The notes under the pieces were generated by a model, which made no database searches, was not told where the DNA came from, and worked only from the letters and a program-made list of their open reading frames with translations. From positions 203,501 to 267,500 of the forward strand of contig NC_080568.1 in the NCBI RefSeq assembly GCF_030253575.1: DNA of 64,000 nt. The letters are read 5' to 3'. Below, in pieces: positions 25,955 to 37,775 of the stretch. Position 1 is the stretch's first letter, and every line of letters starts with the position of its first letter. This stretch comes from Rhododendron vialii. Lineage: Eukaryota; Streptophyta; Magnoliopsida; Ericales; Ericaceae. Position numbers and translations under genes: made by a program.

Positions 25955-28900
25955 TGGACTCTGTTTCCCTTCTGGATATGGGAACAACGTGAATATGGGA
26001 GATTTTATAGGAGTGGGATATGGGAGATTTTATAGGAGTGAGATATATCAGATTAACAGTTTTTAAAGGTAAGGGTATTTTGGTCCTGAACTAATTCCTT
26101 TTTTAATTGAATTGGACTTAAGGCCTCACCAAAACCTAATTAGTGGACTAGAGGGGTTATGAAATTTAGAAGTGGATTTAGTGGGTTACAAATATGCTAT
26201 AGTGGACTTCCCAACAATTTTTTAATAAATCTAGTTAGTTCAACACTTCAACTTGGGTCGTTCAGCATTCACATGACCTAAAGAAGTAGCTTCTCTCTGT
26301 TACTGTTATTGTGTTCTTTCCCAAGTCATTTTGTCATTTCCCCTTTTGAGACCCCGGGAAATCCTAAATTACATATCTACCATTAGCCCAATAGGGAAAT
26401 TGATCGTTCTTGTATGGTTTCAATTGTCAAGTTGTGGTTTTATGGGAAGTTTAGGGTAAAGCCTATTAGGTGAAATTTTGAATGTCAAGTGGGGATGATA
26501 TCCCTGGGAGAGTGGTAGTCTGGAAAACACTTGTTTTCCCATCAAATAAATGTCATGTTGTACGCTTGTATTGTGAATGTCTAATCTTCAGTTCCATGTG
26601 GCATATTCTTGACAGAACATTTTTTCTGGGTATTGCAGGGTTTGGAGAAGTATGTCATGACAAAGTTGTTTGCTCGGACATTTGCGTCTTCTCATGAGGA
26701 CGCAAACACTGACCAAGAAATTTCAGAGAAAATTTGCTTGTTGCAACACTTTTTGAGGCCTGAGCATTTGGATATTCCAGAAGTTTTCCATAATGAAGCT
26801 TCATGGCTGGTACTCCACTTCCCTTTTTTTATTGGAGTGTCAGTCAACTATACTAAACTTGATGCCATAAAATCAAAGTTCGTTAACTTAGAATTGCTTC
26901 AACCATAATGCCACTTGGTATTTATTCTACCCTTCTTTTGTTTGGTAGCTTTAGTTTGAAGTAAATCCTATTTTTAGTGTATGGAAATACTGTTTCCTAA
27001 GTTTTCTAACCTATGCAGCTCAAAATTTTATTTAGCTAATTTCCGGCAAAAAACAACTAATTTTAACCGAAACATATCTCACACATGTTCCTTTCGTGAG
27101 TATTTGAAATGCTTCCATGGTAAATGGAATATTCGAGTAGCTGGAAGTTGTGTAACCTAAAACAAGTCTTACATATGCTCTACTGAATCATATGAACCTA
27201 GAAATTACGCTGTATATTCATCATTACTTGATAAGTAGCTCGTGCTAAAAAAAATTTCTATCATTTTCCTGGCTTCTCTGGCATTTGAATCCACACCAGC
27301 AATCTCCAGCGCTTGACTGCAGAATCGCTTGATGTATATTTTTCCTTAATTTTTTAATATGTAGAACTCATGTTTGTTTTTTTAAATTATGAGTTCTACC
27401 ATATGCATATTGCTAAGAAATAATGTAAGTTTTTTGTATTCCTACTTCCTGATCCGTCCTTACCTCTCTCCCTCCAAACAGCTTGCAGAGAAAGAATTAC
27501 AGAAAATCAATGCTTTCAAAGCTCCTCGCGAGAAGCTTCTGTGTATTCTGAATTGTTGCAGAGTCATTAATAATTTGCTGCTCAATGCATCAATGTCAGA
27601 AAATCGTGTACCTGGTGCTGATGATTTTCTTCCCGTATTGATTTATGTTACGATCAAGGCAAGCTCTCATTGGTAATAAACCATACCTCCAGTAACCATG
27701 TCAGATTTAAATCTTGGTTTCTTAGTTTTAAATTCTGGTTGCTTCATGTATAGATTGAATAACAGAGTGATATAGATTGATTTGCTTGCAAAAAAAACAA
27801 CAAAGGAAAAGGAACTTTTGTTCTCTCTGCAATTGAGTCCAAAAGGGTTTTCGATTGTGATGTTTAATAATGACTCTGGTGTACGCATCTTTGACGGCAC
27901 AAAATGCATTTATGCAATGAAGTCAGGAATACGCTTACATTTGTGATTAGCTTCTCAATCCTGCTGTAATAATCAAATTATACTCTTTGACAAAGTCAAA
28001 ATCATTTTTCAAAGTGCACAGAGGTCAAGTGATTCAGGGTCATCTAAGTTTTGAGTTATGCTGGTGATAATGTTACTTATTCTCAGAGCCTTGTCAAAAA
28101 TAGTTGCAGATGCTTCCAGAAGTGCAGTTCTGTTTTTTCCACTTTTGTGGTTTTCAGGGATAGGTCTTTCGCTGACATTATTATTGACAGGCTAATCCTC
28201 CTCAATTGCATTCCAACCTCAAGTTCATCCAATTATTCCGGAGACAGGAAAAACTCATCTCTGAAGCAGCTTATTACTTTACAAACCTCGTCTCTGCCAA
28301 GACATTCATTGTTGACCTAGATGCTAAATCACTATCCATTGATGGTACTGAATTCGAGGAGAACATGAAAACAGCCAAATTGGCTATCACAGGGGCACGG
28401 ATAGGACCCCTACCTGCACTACATGAAACACCAGCCTTGGTAAATCCTTTTACAAGAATGCGTAATAAAGCGACACAAAATGAGCCGTCACCCACGTTGG
28501 ATGAGATAGTGGACTTGGCTAGTCAATCAGATCCTGGACCTTCTCAAGGAATGGAGGGTAGTGAAACCAACATTAGTGGTGAGTTTTAAACTGGCTAAAT
28601 AGCTCTTGTTTTCTCATTGATATTGATGTGCTGTGTTGGCTTTTCCATTGCATGATTAACAATTCATGTTTACATGCAATCAGATAACAAAGCCACCATC
28701 TACATGCATCAGATATGACTAATATTACATGGTTTTGAGTTTTGACCAAATAGACCCCTATTCTGTTCCACTTTAATCATTTGGCTAGAATATGCAGCCA
28801 TACCTCCCAATATGGCTATTTCGATTATGTGATATGATTTTTTAAATGTCCATTTCTATTATGCTTGGTTTTATTTTTCTTATTTTTGTGTTTTTCTAAC

Positions 28901-29158
28901 TGTACTTTCTGAACTGCCTTGATGAATTTAGGTGGATTGCGTTATCCTTTCATGGAAGCAGAGGCTGGTGAATTGACCGTTGGAGATGTAGAGAAATTGC
29001 TGAGCTTATACAAGGATGTGGTAAAGAAGTATACAAGTCTTAGCAGGGCTGTGAGGCACTTGGCTATTTCAAAGTTGGAGCCCTCCATTCCTCATCAAAA
29101 AGGGACCAATGTCAAACAAGAAAAGCTAGAGGAGCAACTAGAAAAAGATCATAGATAG
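23178..29158 (+). CDS. VPS9A: VPS9a-type guanine nucleotide exchange factor for Rab5 GTPases (complete, 6 exons)
   Basis: Exons 23178-23275, 23369-23516, 26639-26809, 27482-27658, 28191-28578 and 28932-29158 join in phase to 402 residues. The helical bundle (residues ~10-110: FLDRMRNP, HPLWDGASEEEIDSA, LEKYVMTKLF) precedes the VPS9 core: KAPREKLLCILNCCRVINN, then GADDFLPVLIYVTIKANPPQ with the catalytic Asp at 186, and SEAAYYFTN with the key Tyr at 226, matching D185 and Y225 of Arabidopsis VPS9a. The C-terminal block GELTVGDVEKLLSLYKDVV is the plant-specific tail, shorter than in Arabidopsis. It should activate RAB5 homologues (ARA6/ARA7) on endosomes for vacuolar trafficking. Intron 2 (3.1 kb) carries a Mutator-like element. 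Intron 4 uses a GC donor (AAG then GCAAGC, 27659). A GTAAGT shortly after the stop may mark a 3' UTR intron. Confidence 0.95.
25201..25829. repeat. Tandem duplication of ~306 bp inside the Mutator-like element
   Basis: Two units, 25201-25506 and 25507-~25829, each begin GGCCGCTGCGCGGAC and end near GAATCTTCTGT. A single, older copy of the AT-rich part lies at ~21632-21931 in copy 1 of the element. Confidence 0.85.
25912..25950. repeat. (TC)n microsatellite
   Basis: About 19 uninterrupted TC units near the right end of the Mutator-like copy 2; absent from copy 1. Confidence 0.9.
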
Positions 29159-29984
29159 AAGAATGAGGATTGCCAACAAATTTGTAAGTACTCTTAAAGA
29201 TTTTTGGGGTGCCTTATATTCCTGTTATCTACAGCTGCTTGCTTGATTCATGAAGAAAAAAACTTGTCATTTGCGCTTCGTAAGTCAGTACCGACACAGC
29301 TGATGCAATGAAATGTTCCAAACTTATGGAATCATCTAAAGGCTCATATTTGATCAATTCATCAGCTTGAAACCTTCTTATAAACTATATTTATAGAAAA
29401 GTATAGAAGCATTCTGCTTCAAGATTAGTGGTTCAAGCTTTGGTTTGAGTTTGAGCCAGCTTGATGGTGAACAATCCCGGAAGCTCGAGCTTGTTTAAGA
29501 TAGAGAAGAGAAAATAGAACCATCACAGATACATGCATGAAAAAATAACTAAGAAAAATGGAGAGCGAGGAGAAGAGAAGCAGCACACAAGGGCCACGAC
29601 TCTGAACAAGAGTACCAAATACTTGATCAACTCAATTTCATTAAACACCAAGTCTCTAAACCATTCATGTTGGCTTTTCTGCTGTATTTTTCCTAATTGT
29701 TGTTTAAATGTATCATATAATGATTCCATCGTATGTAAGATGCTGAAGTACTTAATTGGTTTTTTTCGCTTTTTGTTCATCAATTTCATGTTTGCATCCA
29801 TCAGATAAAGACTGACTTACTGACATCTTTTTGACCAAATTGAAACTCGTAGGGTGTTCCACTTCTTTCATGCAACCGGAATACCACCGTATTTCTCAAG
29901 ATGTTGTCCATTCTGTTACAAAAGTGAATGCATGGCTGCAAGATATATTTATTTCCTGTAGTACCTGAACTGTGCAGATGACAT

Positions 29985-30290
29985 AGGTGGACTTTAACAG
30001 AACGGGAGGCTGGTGAACTGACCATTGGAGATGTGGTAAAGATGTTTTTAATCCTTTGCAGGGCTGTCAGACACTTAGCTATTTCCAAGATAGAGCCCTC
30101 TTTTGCTCATCTAAAAGGTACCCATGTCCAACTAGACCAGACAGACTGAGGAACAACTTGAAATGATCAAAGCAATGGAAGAATTAAGGATACACCTAAT
30201 TTGTAAGTTTTCTTGATAGATTTATAGTTTCTTGAAAGTTTTATGTGATCTCCAGCTGCGTGATTGGGTATGAAAGGAAATATTGTAATT
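29985..30290 (+). pseudogene. Decayed tandem copy of the VPS9A last exon
   Basis: This stretch matches VPS9A exon 6 and its downstream sequence (28925-29285) from the AGGTGGA start through GAGGCTGGTGAACTGACC, GGAGATGTGG, GCTGTCAGACACTTAGC and on to the AATTTGTAAG after the stop. The middle part (coding for LSLYKDVVKKYT) is replaced by about 15 unrelated bases, and frames are broken. The copies are about 1.06 kb apart in the same orientation, so a local duplication is likely. The DNA between (29290-29980) and after (30300-31180) shows nothing recognisable. Confidence 0.85.
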
Positions 30291-31188
30291 TGCCCTGTTT
30301 ACTTGTTATCCATTGGGAAATTTGATGATCCACAATTAGAGTTAGGGCATTCGTTCGTGACATTTAATTTTTTTTGTTTTTTTCACTCCTTATGAACTTA
30401 GATACAAAACAGGAAGGATTGTGTTGATCTTGGAGGGGAGAGTGATTTTCCTACAACTGGCAATTCCCTTGATTTCTACACCCTTAGAAGAATTGAACGT
30501 ATGCAAGCTTTAAATAGAATAGAACATATTCCATGAAGGAAGACCAAAACTTGTAGTCATGCAAGTCGTGAGGGCACGGTCAGTATCTATCCAACATATA
30601 TATATTAATATTCTATCATTGGACAACCATTGTTTCTTATCCTTTTAAAGCACGCATGTTGATGAGTTACATTGTAGCTTTTCTGTGCAGAAGTGAAATA
30701 TGCACTTCACTCTCTAGGCATAGTTGGAGACAAGAGGTGCAATGTGTAAAAGAAGATCCAAACCAAAGTAAAAAGTTCCCTGGTTACCAGAAAGAAAAAC
30801 CAAAATAAAAGGTTTACCCAGTTATTTGGAACTAAATATCTCTTTGTTTCATGGTTTGGCATGAACTGAGTTGAGGCGTGGAGTTTTAGGAACCAAAATA
30901 GCACTGAAACTGATAGCATAAGGCCTTCAATTCTACGTCATTTCGTTAGTTTAGCATGATGCCCAAAGGAGTGTAGACACTATTATAAACCCTAGCAAAC
31001 AGAAATGATCATAAATCTCGGAAGTTTATTAGGCATAATTATGGTTCTAACTTCTAAATATGTTAAATTAAAATAGAGAAAAGCCTCGGGGGGGAAAAAC
31101 ATAGGGAAAGGGGTACAAAACACTACTTTTCCTTCTTTTTTGTTTAAGCACTAGAGCAGTAGCTTGAGCATTTTGGGAGGTGAAACAT

Positions 31189-33439
31189 TCAGAGATCAAC
31201 ATTCCAAACAGCTCCATCTCCTTCTCCACAAGTATTGTGTATATTTTTCATCCTCTCCACAGATTTGCATATTCCACTGCATGTCCAATCAAATGATGCC
31301 ACACATACGTTCCCCGCCTGTGTCTTCAATTCACAATCTATAAACACAAAAACACCAAATCACACATGACAGAGTTGATAGATTTAGGTGGGTGTTTGTT
31401 TTGTTTGGTAGGGTACCTGGAGGAGTTCCACAGCACATAGAACGAGCGTCAACATGTTCAACTTCCATGCCAATGAACCATGACCCCAGAGAGACGTCCT
31501 CGTTGGCATACCTGTGCAATATTGGTCTGTATATGTATCCACTTGTAAATATCACCATTACTTTCACCAAAATACTTGAGATTTAATGAAGAGAATACAA
31601 TGTCTATTCTCTAGTGTATTTAGAGATTGAAAATGCTGGGAGAGAGACAGAGAGAGAGAGTTACTAACGAGTTGAGAGAGATGTAAGATGCGAGGTCCTT
31701 CGAGATGGCATAGAGTTGACCGGTGGCATGTCTGAAGTACTTATTCCCCTCTTCCCCAAACTTCCAAAACTCTGGCTCGTGATATCTTACCCCTCTGGCA
31801 TCCCCCCCCGAATGAAAATAGCATTGTTAGGAATATGTACGTCATGGACAAATGTTAGGCTTAAGATATAAACTTTCCCATCAACATGAATAACTAGGAA
31901 TTCACCAATTTCCCAAGTACAAATCACAGTACATGGCGAAGAACAACAAGAGTATATAACTTACTTCTGAGAGAGAACTGGCCCAGACTTCATGCAGCCA
32001 ATGTAAATCCTTGGTTTCGACCGATACCGTGCCAATGTGCTCACTAGCATGCCTTCACAGCAACAAACAATATTAAGGTAGTTAATACATGCAGTATTTT
32101 TTATAACAAAAGAAGAAACTTCAAGAAAATGGACCAGGACATACCCAAATTAAGGTGGACATCATCGTCGACCTTGACATAAAATTCAGCATCCCAGATT
32201 GAGACAACTGTGGAGAAGTAAATGCGAGTCTTGGTCGAGAGCTGGTGGTATCCCTCAACGTGTTTCAGGCGAAGGAAGTCCTTGTTCTCAGCAGCCTCCT
32301 CATCTACCGCTCGATCAAGGACTCCTCCCGGTGTCGCACTGTGTCCTATCACAAACCTCATTATTATCCCTTTCTCTTTCTCCAATCTCTTTAGCTTGTC
32401 TCCTGCATATATATGTAGTTGGTTTCAGTAGGTATAATGGAGAATACGCAGGTCAGCACGTGAAAGACATATGATTTCATCAGCTATGAACCGACTGTAA
32501 ACAATTTATATTCCAGTTTATGTTGGTATCTGGTGGCCATTAAATCAACCAATTACTTGATCTTGCTAGAGGAGGAGATAGAAATAGGATTAGAACGGAA
32601 CCTCTTGGCATCCATGTTTCACGAAGGGAGTCGCGCCGTTTCTTGCTGCTGAAAGCAGTATTAATTCCAATTACCACGAAAGCTTTCTGTAGGGTATGAT
32701 TAGATGACTTGGGCAATGAAAGAAGATTGCTGCTGCCTGATTTTTTTGTCCGAGCTACCGCCAGTTCCATCTCCAACGTCGATATTGTTTTATCAAGCGA
32801 TCTGTTTACAATCAAGAAAACACGAAAACGAAGCTGAATTTAAGATTGTAAACACATTTCAAACAGTGTACCAAAAAGAATTACAAGTTCATCTTCATAC
32901 TGGATAGCTTGATGCGTCTTGGTTACTTCGCCCATAATGTCTCCTGTCCCTTCAAACAATTTCTGATCCATAGATAATTTACGGTTAGGAAAAGGATGAA
33001 ACGTTTGTCAGAAAGGAAAGAGAACACATGTACATGAATTAGGCAGCTGCTGAATATGATGACTTAAAAAACCTGACGAATTGACACATCCATTTATTTT
33101 TCTCCTTCAAAATACTGTATACTATCGATGATCTACTGGTTCACTTACACGTTTATGATCACAATCACGAGCAACTGTGTTCAAGTTCTCCAAATCCTTA
33201 TTCTCTGAAGAGTGGATTGAAGAAGTGCGGGTGGTAAAAAGGGATCCAGCGAGAAAGCTTGCAATGCAAAGCATGAGAATGACTTTTCCAGCAACTGGCT
33301 TTACTACTCTCATTTTGTTAGGCTTGTTGTCGAGCAGCTGCCACCGCCACACACTCGATTTCAAATTCTGATACCCGGTTACTAATATCCCCTGCTTGCT
33401 TTCCTTTGTAAATTCCTTCATGACGTATGCCAACCACAA
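31189..33439 (-). CDS. Beta-1,3-galactosyltransferase, GT31 family (complete, 8 exons)
   Basis: Exons 33439-33149, 32962-32901, 32801-32602, 32402-32145, 32052-31965, 31794-31669, 31526-31417 and 31337-31189 join in phase to about 427 residues. It looks like a type II Golgi protein: a hydrophobic anchor at residues ~49-68, a stem with [20 protein letters not shown], then the GT31 catalytic domain with [37 protein letters not shown], the metal-binding DDD near 263-265 ([10 protein letters not shown]), [18 protein letters not shown] and [14 protein letters not shown]. It matches plant B3GALT1-8 (Arabidopsis At1g05170 type), which add galactose to glycoproteins. The start is uncertain: Met1, Met7 or Met43 are possible; Met43 would put the anchor near the N-terminus. 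It converges with VPS9A. A run of eight G's sits just before one splice acceptor (31801-31808 on the plus strand). Confidence 0.93.
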
Positions 33440-34458
33440 ATAGATGCAAAAATATATGTCAAGAAATTAAGTACTACTACTATTTAGTATAACTTTCCTA
33501 GCTAGTTTCAATGTATATAAGCGCAAAAAGTCGTACACTATTTTACGAGTTGAAGGTGTTTAGCAATAGGTATATATAATGGTGGGAAATGATTGATTTG
33601 GTTTAGCTTTCCTGACATAAGATCAACAAAAATTGAATGAGGATTAGGGGCAAAACTGATTTTCCTTTGACCAATGCTGTTTCAAAACATTTCATGTGAA
33701 AGGATATGGGATGTCCAGTTTGAAGCACTGGAATAAATAAACTTTCTTAATTAGCATCAGAGAAGGAAAGAGCAAATTTGAACTCAGTTCCAGAAAGGAA
33801 AAATAGCAACCAAGGGGGGATTAACCTTGGTCTAAACCGAAATTTTCTTATATGTGTTGACTTTTGAGGGAGGATTCTACTTTAATTTGCACACCACAAT
33901 CAAAGCGTTGCCTATCCAAACCTAGTTACCAGTATCAAACTAACATCATGTCAAGGAATTCAGCACTTGTTAATATTGAATCTCCGTAAGTAAAATGCAT
34001 TGCTTGATCATCCGAATATTAGAGTCAACTACACACATCACGGGAAGAACAATGTTAAACCACAAAATATGTGTAATCTGGTGTGAATGGAGCTGTGGGA
34101 AAACCATCATATGCGATGTTGTGGAGTTTGGCGTAAGTGATCGAGAAGGTTCATTGCATGGGAGGAACTATGCACACGCAGTTAATCGTTTGGTAACTAA
34201 TGGAAAACTTGAATGAAATATGTTGCACACAATTATAACTTCTTTACTAATGAGTTCCAGTATTCATACTCTGGAAATGTATCTGTCAAATGTATAGAAT
34301 AAACTGAGTGATTATGATCAGTACCTGATAAGAGATTGTGGGAATTCTGATTTAAATGCTTCGGTAGATTTGGATGATGATCATTTGACAAGAGAATCAA
34401 GGCGTTTTTGTCTTTTTAAGAGCAACCTCTTTTCAGAAGTAGATGGTTGGCTTCAGTT

Positions 34459-34493
<35 letters not shown>

Positions 34494-34940
34494 CATGGCA
34501 GTTCAATCATGTGGTTTTCATGGGCTCAACAAACTGTTTGCTTAAATTAAAACAACTTAAGAAAATATTTTTGCCTACCTCATCAGGATGACATGCTCCT
34601 CTATTTTAGCTGTTTATATTCCCACTGCCTTTGGTATACATATGTTGAAGGGATTACTATATTCGTGTAAAAGTTAATTTGCTCGTAATATATAGTTTCC
34701 TGCTGATAGGGACTAATAACAGTACAGCCTTCTTAGCAATCACAAAGTTAATGTCTGCGCCAGCATTATTCAGAAATTAACAGAAATAGTACATGACAGA
34801 AACAGTATAATCCCCGTCTATTTTTTTGGTGTAGTACTCAAGAAAATCCTCTGAAGTTCGTCCACCGCACCCATCTGGCGGATATTAACATCAACACTCA
34901 TGTCTAATATAGTTAATCGTGGAAGCTCAAAGAGACCCGG
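33440..34940. other. Intergenic, no gene seen; contains a 31 bp poly-G run
   Basis: Upstream DNA of the galactosyltransferase with no convincing exon. 34461-34491 is an uninterrupted run of 31 G's. Confidence 0.7.
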
Positions 34941-35400
34941 TCAAACTGATAGAATAATGTCCAGAACTTGTTCCTGAGTCCGAGCCTGCATTAGGAATAA
35001 AAACTAATCAAGAATTGAACTATCAAGTATGTATCAAATTTACCTTCCTCCCCGGTTGCCTGTTGTCCCAGGCTCTTTTTCGTTCAGTGTCATTGAAGTG
35101 TATGAGGACATTTCTTAGGAATCTAAGGAATTCGTATCCCTCATCGGTATGGTAATGGTCCCAGTTCTTACTGTACTTAACGTCTTCCTTTCTCTTAACG
35201 TAAAAAATATCCAATAAAACTGAGCCTGGAGCAATAGAATCTCGCCAATCCCAAAATCCTCCGCGTAATTTCCACACCACCCGAGCGAATGAGTTATTAA
35301 AGTATCCCTTAAAACCAGACCGTCCGAAGCCAGACATGAACTTAATGTCGTTCACGTAAACAAACTTTTCCAAAAGTCTGATTTTCTCTCCTTTCGTCAT
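34941..35400 (-). CDS. KEN (IRE1/RNase L-type ribonuclease) domain gene end, partial
   Basis: Two exons join in phase, 35400-35044 and 34985-34941, giving 133 residues from the first Met. Reading back, the frame is open through SPYF before MTKGEKIRLLEKF, much like the start of a KEN domain after a kinase domain (HPLFWSSEKRLSFL in plant IRE1). Then GGFWDWRDSI and the core DHYHTDEGYEFLRFLRNVL followed by IHFND. Tyr83, Arg96, Asn97 and His101 have exactly the spacing (13, 1, 4) of the IRE1 RNase catalytic residues Y892, R905, N906, H910 in human. No clear AG acceptor is visible before the exon, so the 5' limit is unknown. Upstream exons probably lie beyond the solo LTR, in the inverted repeat. 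Homology is distant but the residue spacing is strong support. Confidence 0.55.
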
Positions 35401-35529
35401 GAAGTATGGAGAATCAAGAACAAATAAAGGATTGGGTTAGTTAAATTGTATGATCTTTGTCAAAGGAATTTATTAATAGATTCCCATGTAGATGGGGTTA
35501 GTCAAATTGTAGTTCTTGGTGACAGTAAT

Positions 35530-37596
35530 TGTAGTGATCCGCCCTAAATATTAATTTATTTTATTTAATATGGCTACATGTAACTATATTTAGTAATTAA
35601 GGCATGGATTTTTTTTTATATAGACGTACATATACGTGTGTATATGTGTTTGGTTGATCGGGCATGAGTTGTGTGATAAGGACCGAGTGCGTGGGACTCA
35701 TATGTGATGGAGTTTTTTTTAATATAAGCTTTTAGAATTAACTATTATTAATTGTTGGCTTTATAGGCGTTAGTGTAATGACTCAAAATATTTTAGAAGA
35801 TGGAGCAATAACATAATTCTTGGAGGGACATAGTGCAATTTTGCACTTAAAATGGCTGAGGACAGCCGAGAACTCTTGAGAGTTCTCTGCTTTTCATTTT
35901 TTTTCCTTTCCCGTTCTCTCTCTCCCATTCTCTCAAACTCCATACAAACCCTCATTGTTCAATTTAAAAATTGGAGACCAAATTCGAGAATTTTACAAAA
36001 AGACAAGAAGAAAATGTGATCTACGGACAAAGTGCTACGCATCTATCTGAACAAAATCTCAATCGGTCAAATTTGGAATTTCATGGCAATTTGAGGATTT
36101 CTCTCTTTGAGGTAGGATTTATACTAAATGATTAAATATGGATGTGTATATGCCTTGGTGTGCACTTAATTTGGGTTTATGGTAGAGTAATCAAATTATG
36201 AGCCAAGTTCTAATTTATATGTTTGGAATTGTGTGCTATACACGATTTTTGTAAGGGATTTTGTTGTTATTCATGGTTAGGGTTGATATTTTACTGTTTT
36301 TGGCATATTTGGTCTTCACTAGTAGTGGGTTCACCTTCTAAGTGATCAAAATTAAGAATTTTAAGTGATACTAGAATAAGAGCTAGTTTATGCACTCCAT
36401 GTGTTCAAGGAATTGGAAGTAATTTATATGGACATAAGTCTATACCAAGTATACTTGTCTCTTTGCATGTAGTAAACTGGTGAAAGAAATTTTGTGATAT
36501 ATGGCTAGGGATACTCGTTGAATACATGTACGTAGCTAATGTTTCTATTATTGAGACTTCATTGAATTTTTGTTCTACATTCATTCATTTTGATGAATTT
36601 GGGTAAGTTATCCAAGGAAAATTGGTTGATTTTAGTTGATTTGGGCTTTAAGGCCAAGTATTTGAGATATTTTGGAATATAATAGTTTAGTGATTTTGAG
36701 TTGGATCACCGGGGAACTTGGGTCAATTGTGACGCCATCGATCGGTGAAAGTCCGTAAATCTACTTGGTCAATTGTGATGCCCAATTGATGCCATCGGTG
36801 AAAGTCCGTAAATCTACTGGGTCAATTGTGATGCCGTTGGTAAAAGTCCGTAAACCCGCGCGCGGTAGGTTGCTTTGTCCTTCGGGTTAGTAGCCCGTAA
36901 AGTGCATATGTGTTGGAGACGTCTAGCACGGCTGGTTGGTGATTGTATCAGTGAGCAACTCATATAATTTTATGTCTCGGTGTTGAGTAAATTTGATATT
37001 CGATTTGGTTGGCTATTCTATTATGAGCTTTGTTATTTTCCGTATCGACTTTTATGGGTAATTTCCCTTATTTGGGACTTGATTTGAGTTTGTGGTTTAA
37101 TAGCATTCTTTTGAGCATTTGGAGGGAAGGAAAAATTGGAAACGTTTAATATAATGCATAGATTATTTTTGCTGTGTTGGCTTGACTTTGAATTGAGACT
37201 TTATAACTTCATTGTAAATATTGAAGGAGAAGAAAGCATGAAAAACTTTTCAATAATTACATATAAAAAGAGTATATTTTGTGTATCAAACTTTGCATGT
37301 TCATATTTTTTCATTTAGCGTATTTCCTGCACGAGCTGTGGCTCATGTTGTTGTTAACTCAAATTTTTCAGGTTTCGAGATGGATCCGAAGGCTTAAGAA
37401 TTATGGATATGTTCTACTTCTTGTTTTTTTAGAACTTAATCGGATACTTGTACATATTTGTTTGTAAGGAAGCATGAGGCATGTAAACATTAATTTTATT
37501 TTAGAAATGTAAAATTGTAGATTGAGAGAACGGGGCCTGGATGTGTATAAAAAGTAGTGTATTTTGTTCATTTGTAAAAAAAGGCGGGTCATGACA
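35530..37596. mobile_element. Solo LTR fossil, ~2.07 kb, probably Ty3/gypsy
   Basis: Begins TGTAGTGATCCGCC and ends GGCGGGTCATGACA, so TG...CA with short imperfect inverted ends, flanked by a 5 bp duplication GTAAT (35525-35529 and 37597-37601). No coding domain is present inside; only the LTR remains, as expected after recombination between two LTRs. The intact target duplication suggests a moderate age. It lies between the KEN exon and the inverted repeat. Confidence 0.75.
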
Positions 37597-37775
37597 GTAA
37601 TGATGTATTATCAATTCTTAATCATCGTTCTATTCATCAAGCATCAAACCTTTATTGAAGTACTATAAAATCTTGACCAATTAATTTCTTGATTTTTCTT
37701 TTACCTTATTTTGGTTGAATTCAATTTCAGCCTCTTGCTTTAACTTAGTTCTTAGATGTTATCCATATGTGACCT

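Larger units (their letters stand above)
24326..26219 (+). mobile_element. Mutator-like non-autonomous element, copy 2 (~1.9 kb), in VPS9A intron 2
   Basis: It has the same GTCCACTA-rich inverted ends as the element at 19656-22147; here the two ends match each other better over about 85 bp. It shares the CpG-rich block (~24740-24910, CCACGTTCGTCTCCGTCGC) and the TATAACGTTATA block, but lacks most of the ~1 kb TATATGGTTATAT section and the short frame. Its AT-rich part is duplicated in tandem (25201-25829). A (TC)n tract lies at 25912-25950. It is in the same orientation as VPS9A. Confidence 0.65.
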
